A stretch of DNA of 64,000 nucleotides. Source: Rugamonas sp. A1-17. GTDB taxonomy: Bacteria > Pseudomonadota > Gammaproteobacteria > Burkholderiales > Burkholderiaceae_D. The notes beneath the pieces are model-generated. The model was not told where the DNA came from and searched no databases. It saw only the letters and a program-made list of their open reading frames with translations. Positions 19,653-28,178 of the stretch are shown in pieces. The position numbers were made by a program, and so were the translations under genes. The stretch lies in contig JAJLPB010000007.1 in NCBI GenBank assembly GCA_025548565.1, positions 248,001-312,000 on the forward strand, written 5' to 3'. The first letter of the stretch is position 1. The number at the start of each line of letters is the position of its first letter.

Positions 19653-21120
19653 GCGTGTATCCAGTCCGCTGCTGGAGCGGCTGCGCCGCATCTGGCCGCA
19701 GTCCCTGCTGGGCCGCCTGATGCTGGTGATGGCCGCTGGCCTGCTGGTGACGCAACTGGCGGCCAGCGTGATCTGGGCCAGCCAGCTGCGCGCCAAGGCG
19801 CAGGTGGAAGCGCAGTCGGCGTCGCAGTACATGGCGCATGGCGCGTCCGGCGCGATCCGCTTCTTCCGCAGCCTGCCGCCGAACTACCGCCTGCTGCTGA
19901 TCCAGCAGCTGCGCGAGATGGGCGGCACGCGCTTCTTCGTCAACCTCAATCATGCCTACGTACCGGTCCAGCAGATCGCCGAACATCCGCTGGCCAGCAG
20001 CGTGCTGGCGACGGTGGGCGCCACGCTGAAAAGCGACCTGCCGCATTCGCCCAGCTTCCACCTGGCCTTCGCCTGGCCGGACCAGCTGGTGGTGTCGGAA
20101 GACGGTGTCCACCTGGGCGACCTGCCGGACGCCTGGGTTCAGCACATCCTGCTGCTGCAGCCGGACCCCGCGCCCATCCTGGTGATCCAGACCGAGATCG
20201 AGCCGGGCAACTGGCTGTACATGGCGGCGTTGATGCCCAATCCGTACTTCTTGAGCAGTAACGACCCGCTGGCGTGGGATCGGCTGTCGCTGCAAGGCCT
20301 GTCACTGGCCGTGGTGCTGCTGCTTTGCCTGTTGGTGGTGCGCTGGATCACGCGCCCGCTGGCCGCCTTGTCCGACGCCGCCGCAGCTTTCGGCCAAGGG
20401 CAGGACGACCGCGCGCCGCCGCTGCCGGAAACGGGCAGCCGTGAATTCATCAACACCGCGCGCGCCTTCAGCGCCATGCGCGAACGCATCCAGCGCTACA
20501 TTGAGGACCGCGAGCGCCTGTTCATCTCCATCTCGCACGACCTGCGCACGCCGATCACGCGCCTCAAGCTGCGTTCCGAACTGCTGGACGACGAGGCGCT
20601 GCGCAACGAGTTCGAAGAGGACCTCGATGAACTGGACATGATGGTAAAAGGCGCGCTGCAATGCGTGAAGGACAGCGACATCCACGAGAACCCGGCCGAA
20701 GTCAAACTCGATGCGCTGCTTGGGCGGCTGGTGCGCAGCGCACGGCTGGGCGGGCACGAGGTGGGTTATCGCGACAGCGGCATCACGGTGCGCGCCAAGC
20801 CGCTGGCCTTGAAGCGCGCCATCGGCAACCTGCTGGACAACGCCTTGTACTACGGCGACCGCGCCGAGATCAGCGTCGCCAGCGAACCTGGCGCGGTGGC
20901 GATCGCGGTGCGCGACCACGGCCCCGGCGTGCCGGACGACGCCTTCGCCAGCCTGTTCGATCCCTACGTGCGGCTGGCCCACGGCCGCGAGCAGAACGAC
21001 GCCGGCATGGGCCTCGGCCTGGGCATCGCCCGCAGCGTGATCGAGGCGCACGGCGGCCAGCTGGTGCTGGAGAACCATCCCGAGGGCGGCCTCAATGCCA
21101 CCATCCGTTTGCCCGCGTGA
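19645..21120 (+). CDS. Membrane sensor histidine kinase (GtrS-like)
   Basis: Kinase of 491 residues. Membrane segment 1 is near residues 22-45, a periplasmic sensor domain of about 165 residues follows, then membrane segment 2 (about 213-235), a HAMP linker, the HisKA dimerisation domain with the phosphorylated H298 in SISHDLRTPITRL, and an HATPase domain with the N box NLLDNALYYGD, G1 box DHGPGVPDD and G2 box GMGLGLGIARSVIEAHGGQL. It overlaps the regulator by 8 bases (ATGCTTAA). The large periplasmic domain could contact the sugar-binding protein encoded first in this operon, as CBP does with ChiS in Vibrio or as sugar metabolites do with GtrS in Pseudomonas; which applies here is not known. 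Confidence 0.9.
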   Translation: MLKRVSSPLLERLRRIWPQSLLGRLMLVMAAGLLVTQLAASVIWASQLRAKAQVEAQSASQYMAHGASGAIRFFRSLPPNYRLLLIQQLREMGGTRFFVNLNHAYVPVQQIAEHPLASSVLATVGATLKSDLPHSPSFHLAFAWPDQLVVSEDGVHLGDLPDAWVQHILLLQPDPAPILVIQTEIEPGNWLYMAALMPNPYFLSSNDPLAWDRLSLQGLSLAVVLLLCLLVVRWITRPLAALSDAAAAFGQGQDDRAPPLPETGSREFINTARAFSAMRERIQRYIEDRERLFISISHDLRTPITRLKLRSELLDDEALRNEFEEDLDELDMMVKGALQCVKDSDIHENPAEVKLDALLGRLVRSARLGGHEVGYRDSGITVRAKPLALKRAIGNLLDNALYYGDRAEISVASEPGAVAIAVRDHGPGVPDDAFASLFDPYVRLAHGREQNDAGMGLGLGIARSVIEAHGGQLVLENHPEGGLNATIRLPA

Positions 21121-21150
21121 GCGGAAATGCGACAGCCGCCCAATACATTT

Positions 21151-21168
21151 TGTAAGCCTCTGTGAAGT
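21151..21168 (+). promoter_or_regulatory. Candidate OmpR-type operator upstream of nagX-like gene, pair 1
   Basis: TGTAAG (21151-21156) and TGTGAAG (21161-21167) repeat at 10 bases, and a third related TGTTGCAG starts another 10 bases on (21171). The same spacing is seen in the divergent region at 4743-4846. Confidence 0.4.
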
Positions 21169-21213
21169 TTTGTTGCAGCGGCCGAGCCGGCGCGGGGCAG
21201 GGCGCATCCGCGA

Positions 21214-21230
21214 GCGTAAGGAACTGTAAG
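21214..21230 (+). promoter_or_regulatory. Candidate OmpR-type operator upstream of nagX-like gene, pair 2
   Basis: GCGTAAG (21214-21220) and CTGTAAG (21224-21230) form another 10-base pair about 110 bases before the start codon at 21340. Together with pair 1 it repeats the two-pair layout of the receptor/transporter control region. Confidence 0.4.
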
Positions 21231-21339
21231 CGGTGGCCGCGTTTAATCAATGAAATCAATCGCTTATCCCCATTCGCCTGCGGCTGGCGAAGATGATAAC
21301 GTTTGCAGCAACTAAACAATCACCGAAAGTCCACGATCA

Positions 21340-22452
21340 ATGAAAACACAGCATCAACGTTCGCAAGCCATCGACGTGCTGCGCGGCCTGACGGTCGCGC
21401 TGATGATCATGGTGAACATGCCGGGCACGCCGGCCACCACCTATGCGCCTTTCCTGCACGCCGAATGGCACGGCCTGACGCTGACCGACCTCGTGTTCCC
21501 GACCTTTATGTTCGTGGTCGGTACGGCGCTCAGCTTCACGCTGGAGAAGTACGAGGGCATGGGCGAGGCGGCGGTGCTGAAGAAGATCTTCACCCGCACA
21601 GCGCTGATCTTCCTGTGCGGCTTCCTGATGTACTGGTATCCGTTCTTCAGTACCGAGGGTGGATCGCTGACTGTATTGCCGCTGTCCGATACCCGTATCT
21701 TCGGTGTACTGCAACGCATCGCGCTGGGTTACTGCGCCGGCTCGCTGATCCTGCATTACTGGAAGGAGAAGGGCGCCATCGTGTTCGCGGTGGTGGCCTT
21801 GCTCGGCTACTGGGCCCTGATGTACTGGTTCGGCGACTACACGCTGGCCGGCAACGCGCAGCGCAAGCTGGACCTGCTGGTGCTGGGCGAAGCGCATATG
21901 TACCACGGCGAGGGCATCGCCTTCGACCCGGAAGGGATATTGAGCACGCTGCCGTCCATCGTCAACGTGTTGGCCGGGTACTTCGCCGGCCGGCTGGTGC
22001 GCCGGCTGGGCGCCAGCTACGAGACCATCGCCAAGCTGACCATGTCGGCCGCCGTGCTGGCTGTACTGGCACTGTGCTGGAGCAGTGTGTTCCCGCTGAA
22101 TAAAAAGCTGTGGACCAGTTCCTACACGCTGATCACCATCGCCATCGACCTGTTCACGCTGTCGCTGCTGCTGTACGCGATCGACATGCTGGGCAAGCGT
22201 GGCTGGACCTACTTCTTTGAAGTCTTCGGCCGCAACACGCTGTTCATCTACCTGTTCAGCGAAGTGGTGGCGACCACCTTCTTCCTGTTGAAGATCGGCG
22301 ACCTCAATGTATTCGACTGGGTCTATCTCAACCTGTTCCGGCCATGGGCCGGCGCCTACAACGGCACGCTGTTGTGGGCGGTGGTGTATATGCTGGGCTG
22401 CTGGTCGGTCGGCTATGCGCTGGACCGGAAAAAGATTTATATCAAACTCTGA
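21340..22452 (+). CDS. nagX: NagX-like membrane acyltransferase (heparan-alpha-glucosaminide N-acetyltransferase family)
   Basis: Integral membrane protein of 370 residues with about ten hydrophobic segments, of the DUF5009/heparan-alpha-glucosaminide N-acetyltransferase-like family. The N-terminal family pattern RSQAIDVLRGLTVALMIMVN and the segment GVLQRIALGYC are clear. NagX genes occur in GlcNAc and chitin utilisation clusters of Shewanella, Xanthomonas and relatives, where the protein is thought to handle amino sugars at the inner membrane. That fits the GH20, ABC and TonB genes here. It begins a transcription unit 219 bases after the kinase gene, preceded by repeated GTAAG motifs, and is followed after 11 bases by the GH18-like lipoprotein. 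The exact biochemical role is not established. Confidence 0.85.
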   Translation: MKTQHQRSQAIDVLRGLTVALMIMVNMPGTPATTYAPFLHAEWHGLTLTDLVFPTFMFVVGTALSFTLEKYEGMGEAAVLKKIFTRTALIFLCGFLMYWYPFFSTEGGSLTVLPLSDTRIFGVLQRIALGYCAGSLILHYWKEKGAIVFAVVALLGYWALMYWFGDYTLAGNAQRKLDLLVLGEAHMYHGEGIAFDPEGILSTLPSIVNVLAGYFAGRLVRRLGASYETIAKLTMSAAVLAVLALCWSSVFPLNKKLWTSSYTLITIAIDLFTLSLLLYAIDMLGKRGWTYFFEVFGRNTLFIYLFSEVVATTFFLLKIGDLNVFDWVYLNLFRPWAGAYNGTLLWAVVYMLGCWSVGYALDRKKIYIKL

Positions 22453-22463
22453 CTGGAGAGAAA

Positions 22464-23627
22464 ATGAAAAAACTGTTGATGGCCGCCTGTGTCGCGGCCA
22501 CGCTGGCGGGTTGCGGCGGTTCCGGTCCCGCCGACCAGGAGTCGCCACGCGCCATGGCGCGCATGGCCAACCTGACGGCGGCGCGCACCGGTACCTCGTC
22601 GGGCGTCCCGGTCGATGCCGGTAGCGAGCGCGCGGTGGCGGGCGGCGCTCCCGCCAGCAAGGCGCTGGCCAACGGCAAAATGGTGCTGGCCTACTACTCC
22701 GGCTACAGCAACAACTACAACTCGCTGACCAAGTACTACGCCAACGTCAACGCGGTGTCCATCGACTTTTGGAACATGAGCGGCGACGGCGCGGTGGTCG
22801 GCAACGGCGATCCCACGCCGGCCAACGCCATCACCTTCCTCAAGTCCAAGGGCATCGCGATCTACGGCTGCATCTCCAACGTCTCGGCCACCGCGCCCGA
22901 TGGTTGGGACCCAGACCTGGCGCACGCCGTCACCGGCGCCAGGCGCGCGGCCTCGGTGGCCAACCTGGTCAGCTTCGCCAAGGCCAACGGCTTCGCCGGC
23001 ATCAATATCGATTTCGAAGAGGTGGACCAGGCCGACCGCAAGAACATGAGCGACTTCGCCGCCGCGCTGGCGACGGCCCTGCACGCGCAGGGCATGAAGC
23101 TGATCATGACGGTGCCGGCCTTCTCCTCCACCGATGAAAACGACAGCCACAACCTGGCCTTCGACCTGCACGCGCTGGGGCAGGCCGCCGACTATGTGCA
23201 GGTGATGACCTACGACGAAACCATCCCATCCTGGGCGGCCGGGCCTGTGGCGGGCTCCGACTGGATGGAGAACGCCCTCGACTACGCCACCAGCAAGGTG
23301 CCGGCGTCCAAGGTGTTGAACGGCATCCCTGCCTACGGCTACGACTGGATCGGCGAGGGCGACGGCAGCCAGCTGTTCTGGCGTAACGTGCCCGCGCTGC
23401 TGAGCAAGTACCACATCACGCCCAAGTACGACAACAACGCCAACGCCATCAGCTTCAACTACACGGCCGGCGGCAGGAAGCACACGGTCTGGAACGAGAA
23501 CGCCCAAAGCGTGACGCTGAAAACCAGCCTGGTGGGCGCCTACGGCCTGGCAGGGACCTCGATCTACGCTTTCGGCATGGAAGACGCCAGCTTCTGGAGC
23601 GCCGTCAACGCCGGCCTGAACCAGTAA
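22464..23627 (+). CDS. GH18-like glycosidase lipoprotein
   Basis: Protein of 387 residues with a lipoprotein signal (LAGC, modified Cys17) and a glycine/alanine-rich linker to about residue 70, then a GH18 barrel of the YaaH/spore-cortex type. The active-site strand reads FAGINIDFEEV: compared with the chitinase pattern DGxDxDxE, the acid Glu (E185) and the third Asp (D183) are present but the first two Asp are Ala178 and Asn181. YaaH-type enzymes hydrolyse GlcNAc-containing glycans with such variants. The ATG at 22464 follows GGAGAG and lies 11 bases after the nagX-like gene, so both belong to one unit. It is probably anchored to the outer membrane. Whether it cuts chitin, peptidoglycan or only binds is open. 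Confidence 0.82.
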   Translation: MKKLLMAACVAATLAGCGGSGPADQESPRAMARMANLTAARTGTSSGVPVDAGSERAVAGGAPASKALANGKMVLAYYSGYSNNYNSLTKYYANVNAVSIDFWNMSGDGAVVGNGDPTPANAITFLKSKGIAIYGCISNVSATAPDGWDPDLAHAVTGARRAASVANLVSFAKANGFAGINIDFEEVDQADRKNMSDFAAALATALHAQGMKLIMTVPAFSSTDENDSHNLAFDLHALGQAADYVQVMTYDETIPSWAAGPVAGSDWMENALDYATSKVPASKVLNGIPAYGYDWIGEGDGSQLFWRNVPALLSKYHITPKYDNNANAISFNYTAGGRKHTVWNENAQSVTLKTSLVGAYGLAGTSIYAFGMEDASFWSAVNAGLNQ

Positions 23628-23636
23628 TCCCCCCGT

Positions 23637-23685
23637 GCGCAGCGGCGCCCGCCGCTGCGCTTTCCGGGCCTGTTCCCGGTTTTTT
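23637..23685 (+). terminator. Double hairpin terminator after the amino-sugar locus
   Basis: Two hairpins in series: GCGCAGCGGC/GCCGCTGCGC (23637-23660), then CCGGG/CCCGG (23664-23679) followed by TTTTTT (23680-23685). It ends the nagX/GH18 unit. Confidence 0.8.
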
Positions 23686-23789
23686 GTCGCCCAGTCCCCC
23701 ATTTGTGCAGTTCGTCGCAATCCGCATGATCGTTTAATACGTGATGGCTATAGTGATCACATACCGAAACGCATTCAAGGAGAGCAAAA

Positions 23790-23990
23790 ATGAACATCGC
23801 CAAAAACATGGAAGCCATCTTCGTCACCGCCGCTGTTCTGCTGGGCGCATCCGCCTACGCCAGCGCCGCCGCTGAAGCGAGCGTGGCTCTGCAGCCGGCC
23901 CTCCAGGTGGCCGCCGCCCAGGCTCCGATGCAAGTTGTAGTAATCAAGGCCAAGCGCCTGACCGCAGTGGAAAAAGCCAGCCTGTCGTAA
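23790..23990 (+). CDS. Small exported protein of unknown function
   Basis: 66 residues with an AAGGAG-type ribosome site just upstream. The N-terminal half (NIAKNMEAIFVTAAVLLGAS) is a signal peptide with likely cleavage after ASA (near residue 27); the mature part is about 40 residues, alanine-rich, ending in VVVIKAKRLTAVEKASLS. No family is recognised. It stands alone between a terminator and the GIN-domain gene. Codon use and the ribosome site suggest a real gene. It could be a small periplasmic protein or a short membrane-interacting peptide. Confidence 0.6.
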   Translation: MNIAKNMEAIFVTAAVLLGASAYASAAAEASVALQPALQVAAAQAPMQVVVIKAKRLTAVEKASLS

Positions 23991-24089
23991 TTTGACAATT
24001 GGTCGTACTGCAAAGATTGCTAGAAAGCTTAGTGCGCTGCTACATTAGCCATTCGCGCATTCAGGCACAACATCAGAGGAACCTCATAT

Positions 24090-24857
24090 ATGAACAAGCT
24101 TTTCCAATTCGGCCTGCTGTTTGCCGCCTTCTGTGCGCTGTTTGGCCGCGCCATGGCTGCCGACGACAGCACCGAGAAGCGCGTCGTGACGCTGGACGCC
24201 CGCGTGGTGCGCGTCAAGCTCGACGGCGTGATCGATCTGAAGCTGCGACAAGGCCCGACGCCTTCGCTGACGATCTACGCGGAAAAGCGCACCATGGAGA
24301 AGCTGATGACATCGGTCGCCGGCGACACGCTGCACCTGGAGACGGAAGGGCGCGCCGTCAAGCTGAGCCGCGCAACCGCGCGCGCCGAGCTGGTGCTGCC
24401 GATGTTGCGCGAGGTGGTGTCCGAGGGCGTGGGTACTACCGAGATCAGCGGTTTCAGCGGCGACGAGCTGGAGTTGACGATGGATGGCGCCGGCAGCATG
24501 AAAGTGGTCTGTGACTACAAGAGCCTGAAGGCCAACCTGGGCGGCGTCGGCAGCATGCACCTGTGGGTCAGCGAGAACGAGAGCGTGGAACTGGATCTGC
24601 GCGGCGCCGGCTACATCACGCTGGGCGGCCACAGCAAGTTGTTGAAGGCGAACCTGGGCGGACTGGGCGGATTGAATGCGCAGCAGTTCCAGGCCGATTC
24701 CGTCAACGTCGACTTGAGCGGCCTGGGCAACGCGACCGTCAATGCCAAGACCAACGCGACACTGAACCTGAGCGGCTTGGGATCGGTCACTGTCTACGGC
24801 AAGCCCCTGAACCGCAACGTCAGCGTTGACGGCCTGGGCAAGGTAAGTTGGAAATAA
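24090..24857 (+). CDS. Exported GIN-domain (DUF2807) protein
   Basis: 255 residues. Signal peptide about 1-23 (RAMA-AD), then a right-handed beta-helix-like GIN domain (DUF2807) with repeated units such as LEANLGG, VDLSGLGNATVNA and LNLSGLGSVTVYG. Glycine-asparagine-rich rungs repeat about every 20 residues. Proteins with this domain are cell-envelope proteins, sometimes described as autotransporter-adhesin head-like; a biochemical function is not known. Next to it, 21 bases on, is a Sel1-repeat protein in the same direction, so the two may be co-expressed. Confidence 0.8.
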   Translation: MNKLFQFGLLFAAFCALFGRAMAADDSTEKRVVTLDARVVRVKLDGVIDLKLRQGPTPSLTIYAEKRTMEKLMTSVAGDTLHLETEGRAVKLSRATARAELVLPMLREVVSEGVGTTEISGFSGDELELTMDGAGSMKVVCDYKSLKANLGGVGSMHLWVSENESVELDLRGAGYITLGGHSKLLKANLGGLGGLNAQQFQADSVNVDLSGLGNATVNAKTNATLNLSGLGSVTVYGKPLNRNVSVDGLGKVSWK

Positions 24858-24878
24858 AAATATACACACCCTAGAGAC

Positions 24879-25487
24879 ATGAAAAAATTCATACTAGCGA
24901 TCGGACTCGCACTGGGCCTGCAACAGGCCGCGTATGCCGGATTCGCCGAAGGCGCCACCGCCTACAACAACAAGAACTACGCGGCGGCCTTGAAGGAGAT
25001 CGCCCCGCTGGCCAAGGCCGGCAACGCGGACGCCCAGCACCTGCTGGGCTTGATGTATTACATGGGCCGTGGCGTCACGCAGGATTACAAGCAGGCGCTG
25101 GAGTGGCACCGCAAGGCCGCGCTGCAGGGTAAGGCCGACGCGCAGTACGTGGTCGGCGCCATGTACTACACCGGCAACGCGGTGATCCAGGACCACAAGC
25201 AGGCGGTCGCCTGGTTCCGCAAGGCGGCCGAGCAGGGCCATCCGGACGCGCAGCAGGCCCTGGGGCTGATGTACCGTTATCACATGGCCGGCATGCCGCA
25301 GGATAATGTGATCGCCTACATGCTGTGGAACCTGGCGGCGGCCAACGGTTCGATGAACGCGGCCGAGCAGCGCTCCGCCGTGGTCAAGAGCATGACGCCG
25401 GAGCAGATCGAGGAAGGGCAGGCCTTGTCGGCCGCCTGGAAGCCGAACACGCCGCTGCCCCGGCAATCGCGCACCGGCGGCGGCTAA
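24879..25487 (+). CDS. Sel1-repeat (TPR-like) exported protein
   Basis: 202 residues: signal peptide (MKKFILAIGLALGLQQAAYA), then at least three Sel1-type repeats of 36 residues. Their pattern is visible in ADAQHLLGLMYYMGRGVTQD, ADAQYVVGAMYYTGNAVIQD and PDAQQALGLMYRYHMAGMPQ. Such solenoids mediate protein-protein contacts in the periplasm. It follows the GIN-domain gene by 21 bases. The partner is not known. Confidence 0.85.
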   Translation: MKKFILAIGLALGLQQAAYAGFAEGATAYNNKNYAAALKEIAPLAKAGNADAQHLLGLMYYMGRGVTQDYKQALEWHRKAALQGKADAQYVVGAMYYTGNAVIQDHKQAVAWFRKAAEQGHPDAQQALGLMYRYHMAGMPQDNVIAYMLWNLAAANGSMNAAEQRSAVVKSMTPEQIEEGQALSAAWKPNTPLPRQSRTGGG

Positions 25488-25533
25488 TTCGCCGCTGTCG
25501 TACAATCGCCCTTTCTTCACGAGAGGGCGAGCC

Positions 25534-26514
25534 ATGCGCGCGATTGAAATCACCCACCCCGGCCCCGCCGATGTCCTGAAACTGTGCGAACGGCCGATGC
25601 CGGTCGTCAAGGGCGGCGAGGTGCTGATCAAAGTCCATGCGGCCGGCGTCAACCGTCCGGACGTGTTCCAGCGCATGGGCAACTATGCGCCGCCGCCGGG
25701 CGCCTCCGACCTGCCGGGCCTGGAAGTGGCCGGCGAGATCGTCGACGGCGACCTCGACTACACCACCTTTGATATCGGCGACAAGGTCTGCGCGCTGGTG
25801 CAGGGCGGTGGCTATGCCGAGTACGTGGTCGCGCCGCTGGAGCAGGTGCTGCCCATCCCCAAGGGCTGGAGCATGCTGGAGGCGGCCACCATTCCCGAGA
25901 ATTACTTCACCGTGTGGAGCAATGTGTTCGACCGCGCCCACCTGGCCGCCGGCGAGACCCTGCTGGTGCAGGGCGGCAGCTCGGGCATCGGCGTGACCGC
26001 GATCCAGCTGGCCAGCGCGCTGGGCCATCGCGTGTTCGCCACCGCCGGCAGCGACGACAAGGTGGCCGCCTGCACCGAGCTGGGCGCCGAGCGCGGCATC
26101 AATTACAAGACAGAGGACTTCGCCGTGGTCGTCAAATCGCTGACCAACGACCGTGGCGCCGACGTCATCCTCGACATGGTGGGCGGCGACTACCTGCCGC
26201 GTGAAATCGCCTGCCTGGCCGACGACGGCCGCATCGCGCTGATCGCCACGCTGGGCGGCGGCAAGGCCACGGTCGACCTGGGGCAGGTGCTGCGCCGCCG
26301 GCTGACCATCACCGGCTCGACCCTGCGGCCCCGTTCGGCCGCCTTCAAGGGCGCGATCGCCAAGCAGCTGCTCGACAAGGTGTGGCCGTTGATGGCGGCG
26401 AAAAAGCTCAAGCCGGTGATCTACGAGGTGTTCCCGCTGGAGCAGGCCGCCGCCGCGCATGCGCTGATGGAAAGCAGCAATCATGTCGGGAAGATCATGC
26501 TGCAAGTTATCTAG
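25534..26514 (+). CDS. NAD(P)H quinone oxidoreductase, PIG3 family
   Basis: Medium-chain dehydrogenase/reductase without the zinc sites, 326 residues, the PIG3/TP53I3-type length. The N-terminal GroES-like domain contains the family region NRPDVFQRMGNYAPPPGASD and LPGLEVAGEIVDGD. The Rossmann fold has the cofactor loop LVQGGSSGIGVTAIQLAS near residue 145. The enzyme reduces quinones or other activated carbonyls with NADPH in the cytoplasm. It is monocistronic as far as can be seen; the gene before it ends 46 bases upstream. In many betaproteobacteria it stands directly before tpiA, as here. Confidence 0.88.
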   Translation: MRAIEITHPGPADVLKLCERPMPVVKGGEVLIKVHAAGVNRPDVFQRMGNYAPPPGASDLPGLEVAGEIVDGDLDYTTFDIGDKVCALVQGGGYAEYVVAPLEQVLPIPKGWSMLEAATIPENYFTVWSNVFDRAHLAAGETLLVQGGSSGIGVTAIQLASALGHRVFATAGSDDKVAACTELGAERGINYKTEDFAVVVKSLTNDRGADVILDMVGGDYLPREIACLADDGRIALIATLGGGKATVDLGQVLRRRLTITGSTLRPRSAAFKGAIAKQLLDKVWPLMAAKKLKPVIYEVFPLEQAAAAHALMESSNHVGKIMLQVI

Positions 26515-26591
26515 GTCAAAAAAAGGGATGCATGGCGTTGCGCGCGCGTAGTATTTTCGCCATTTTCGTCACAACGTGGCCAAGCGCTGGT

Positions 26592-26621
26592 TTGACCGGG
26601 CTTCCAGCCTCGCGTTAAAAT
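26592..26621 (+). promoter_or_regulatory. Candidate sigma-70 promoter of tpiA
   Basis: TTGACC (26592-26597) and TAAAAT (26616-26621) are 18 bases apart, 26 bases before the tpiA start codon. Good match to the consensus. Confidence 0.6.
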
Positions 26622-26647
26622 AGCGGGTTATTGAATTTTAGGCTACT

Positions 26648-27394
26648 ATGCGTCGCAAACTCGTCATCGGCAACTGGAAAATGAACGGCAATCGCGCCGG
26701 CAACACGGCTCTGTTGTCGGGCATCGTGTCCGGCTTGAACGACTTCGGCGCCGATTGCGCCGTGTGCGTGCCGGCTCCCTATCTGGCCCAGTGCCAGGCT
26801 GAACTGCAAGGCAGCCCGGTCGCGTGGGGCGGACAGGATGTGTCGGTCCACGCCAGCGGCGCCTACACGGGCGAAGTCTCGGCCGGCATGCTGGTCGATT
26901 TCGGCTCCCGCTACGTGCTGTGCGGCCACTCCGAGCGCCGCGCCTATCACAAGGAAAGCAGCGAACTGGTGGCGCAGAAGACCATCGCGGCGCTGGCCGC
27001 CGGCCTGACGCCGGTGGTGTGCGTGGGCGAAACGCTGGAGCAGCGCGAAGCAGGGGAGACCGAGGCGGTCATCTGCGGTCAGCTGCAGGCGGTGCTGGGC
27101 GTGATCGGCGCCGACGACCTGGCCAGGATCGTTGTGGCCTATGAGCCTGTCTGGGCCATCGGCACCGGCAAGACGGCCACGCCGCAGATCGCCCAGGAGG
27201 CGCATGCCTTGCTGCGCGCCCGCATGGCGCAGAAGAACGCGCAGCTCGCGGCCGGCGTGCAGATTTTGTACGGCGGCAGCATGAAGCCGGACAATGCGAA
27301 AGAATTGATGGCCCAGCCGGACATCGACGGCGGCCTGATTGGCGGCGCCGCATTAAAGGCGGCGGATTTCCTCGGGATTATCCAGGCCGTTTAA
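26648..27394 (+). CDS. tpiA: Triose-phosphate isomerase
   Basis: 248 residues, a normal TIM barrel. It interconverts dihydroxyacetone phosphate and glyceraldehyde 3-phosphate in the cytoplasm. Active-site residues are visible: N9 and K11 in GNWKMN, the electrophilic His in YVLCGHSERR, the base Glu in VAYEPVWAIGTGKTA, and the phosphate-binding loop ending YGGSMKPDNA. A good promoter lies upstream. secG follows 48 bases downstream, the conserved tpiA-secG order. Confidence 0.97.
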   Translation: MRRKLVIGNWKMNGNRAGNTALLSGIVSGLNDFGADCAVCVPAPYLAQCQAELQGSPVAWGGQDVSVHASGAYTGEVSAGMLVDFGSRYVLCGHSERRAYHKESSELVAQKTIAALAAGLTPVVCVGETLEQREAGETEAVICGQLQAVLGVIGADDLARIVVAYEPVWAIGTGKTATPQIAQEAHALLRARMAQKNAQLAAGVQILYGGSMKPDNAKELMAQPDIDGGLIGGAALKAADFLGIIQAV

Positions 27395-27442
27395 GTTGTA
27401 GAAACAAAACGATACAAATCTCTTATTTTTGAATGGAATAAC

Positions 27443-27847
27443 ATGAACTCCTTGTTCAATCTGGTTATCGTAGTGCAAGTCATTTCCGCAATCGCCATTA
27501 TCGGCCTGGTGTTGCTGCAGCATGGCAAGGGTGCCGACATGGGCGCGGCCTTCGGTTCGGGCGCTTCGGGCAGCCTGTTCGGCGCCACCGGCTCGTCGAA
27601 CTTCATGTCCAAGTCGACCGGCGTTGCCGCCGCGATCTTCTTCAGCGCCACGCTGGCCCTGTCCTACATCTCGACCCAGCATGGCAGCACTGTCAGCGGC
27701 GGCGTGATGGAGAAGGCGATTCCCGCGGCTCCGGCTCCTGCTCCAGCCACCGGCGCGGCGGCGATCCCGACCGCACCAGCGGCAGCGCCTGCGGCGGCTC
27801 CGGCCGCTCCGGCCGCAACGGGTCCTGCAGCATCGATCCCAAAGTAA
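27443..27847 (+). CDS. secG: Protein translocase subunit SecG
   Basis: Inner-membrane SecYEG component of 134 residues. Two membrane helices are visible (NLVIVVQVISAIAIIGLVLL, and AAAIFFSATLALSYIS), separated by the conserved Gly/Ser-rich loop LLQHGKGADMGAAFGSGASG and its extension. The C-terminal 45 residues are a low-complexity Ala/Pro tail that varies between species. It assists preprotein translocation by SecA. It follows tpiA and precedes tRNA-Leu and nuoA, as in related genomes. Confidence 0.93.
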   Translation: MNSLFNLVIVVQVISAIAIIGLVLLQHGKGADMGAAFGSGASGSLFGATGSSNFMSKSTGVAAAIFFSATLALSYISTQHGSTVSGGVMEKAIPAAPAPAPATGAAAIPTAPAAAPAAAPAAPAATGPAASIPK

Positions 27848-28041
27848 TATAATAATGAACTAGTTGTGAAGTTCAGCAGTTCCCTTGGAGTTGTTTGCTC
27901 ATTGTTTTGGCAGTAAATTAGCCTCGCAAGCTGGAAAAACAATTCAGAGTGAAAAGAAGTAAAGATTTATCGTTTTTCTTCTTGTTTTGGCGCAATACGG
28001 ATTAACAACGGCGTGAAAACACAGTAGAATAGCGGCCTTAC

Positions 28042-28126
28042 GCCGACGTGGTGAAATTGGTAGACACGCTATCTTGAGGGGGTAGTGGCGCAAGCTGTAC
28101 GAGTTCGAGTCTCGTCGTCGGCACCA
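28042..28126 (+). tRNA. tRNA-Leu (GAG)
   Basis: 85 bases with CCA encoded. Acceptor stem GCCGACG pairs with CGTCGGC (28116-28122). The anticodon loop TTGAGGG, within the stem CTATC/GGTAG, gives anticodon GAG. A long class-II variable arm and T loop GTTCGAGTC are present, as expected for leucine. Confidence 0.95.
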
Positions 28127-28136
28127 GAAATATAAG

Positions 28137-28178
28137 GCCAGCAAGGGAGCACCGAAGTGTACCTGAGCTGGCTTTTTT
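28137..28178 (+). terminator. Terminator after tRNA-Leu
   Basis: GCCAGC (28137-28142) pairs with GCTGGC (28167-28172), followed by TTTTTT (28173-28178). The loop is long (24 bases). It separates the tRNA from the nuo operon. Confidence 0.6.

Noticed and set aside
27848..28041. A gene between secG and tRNA-Leu
   Set aside because: Only a short minus-strand frame that overlaps the tRNA is present; no ribosome site or codon bias.
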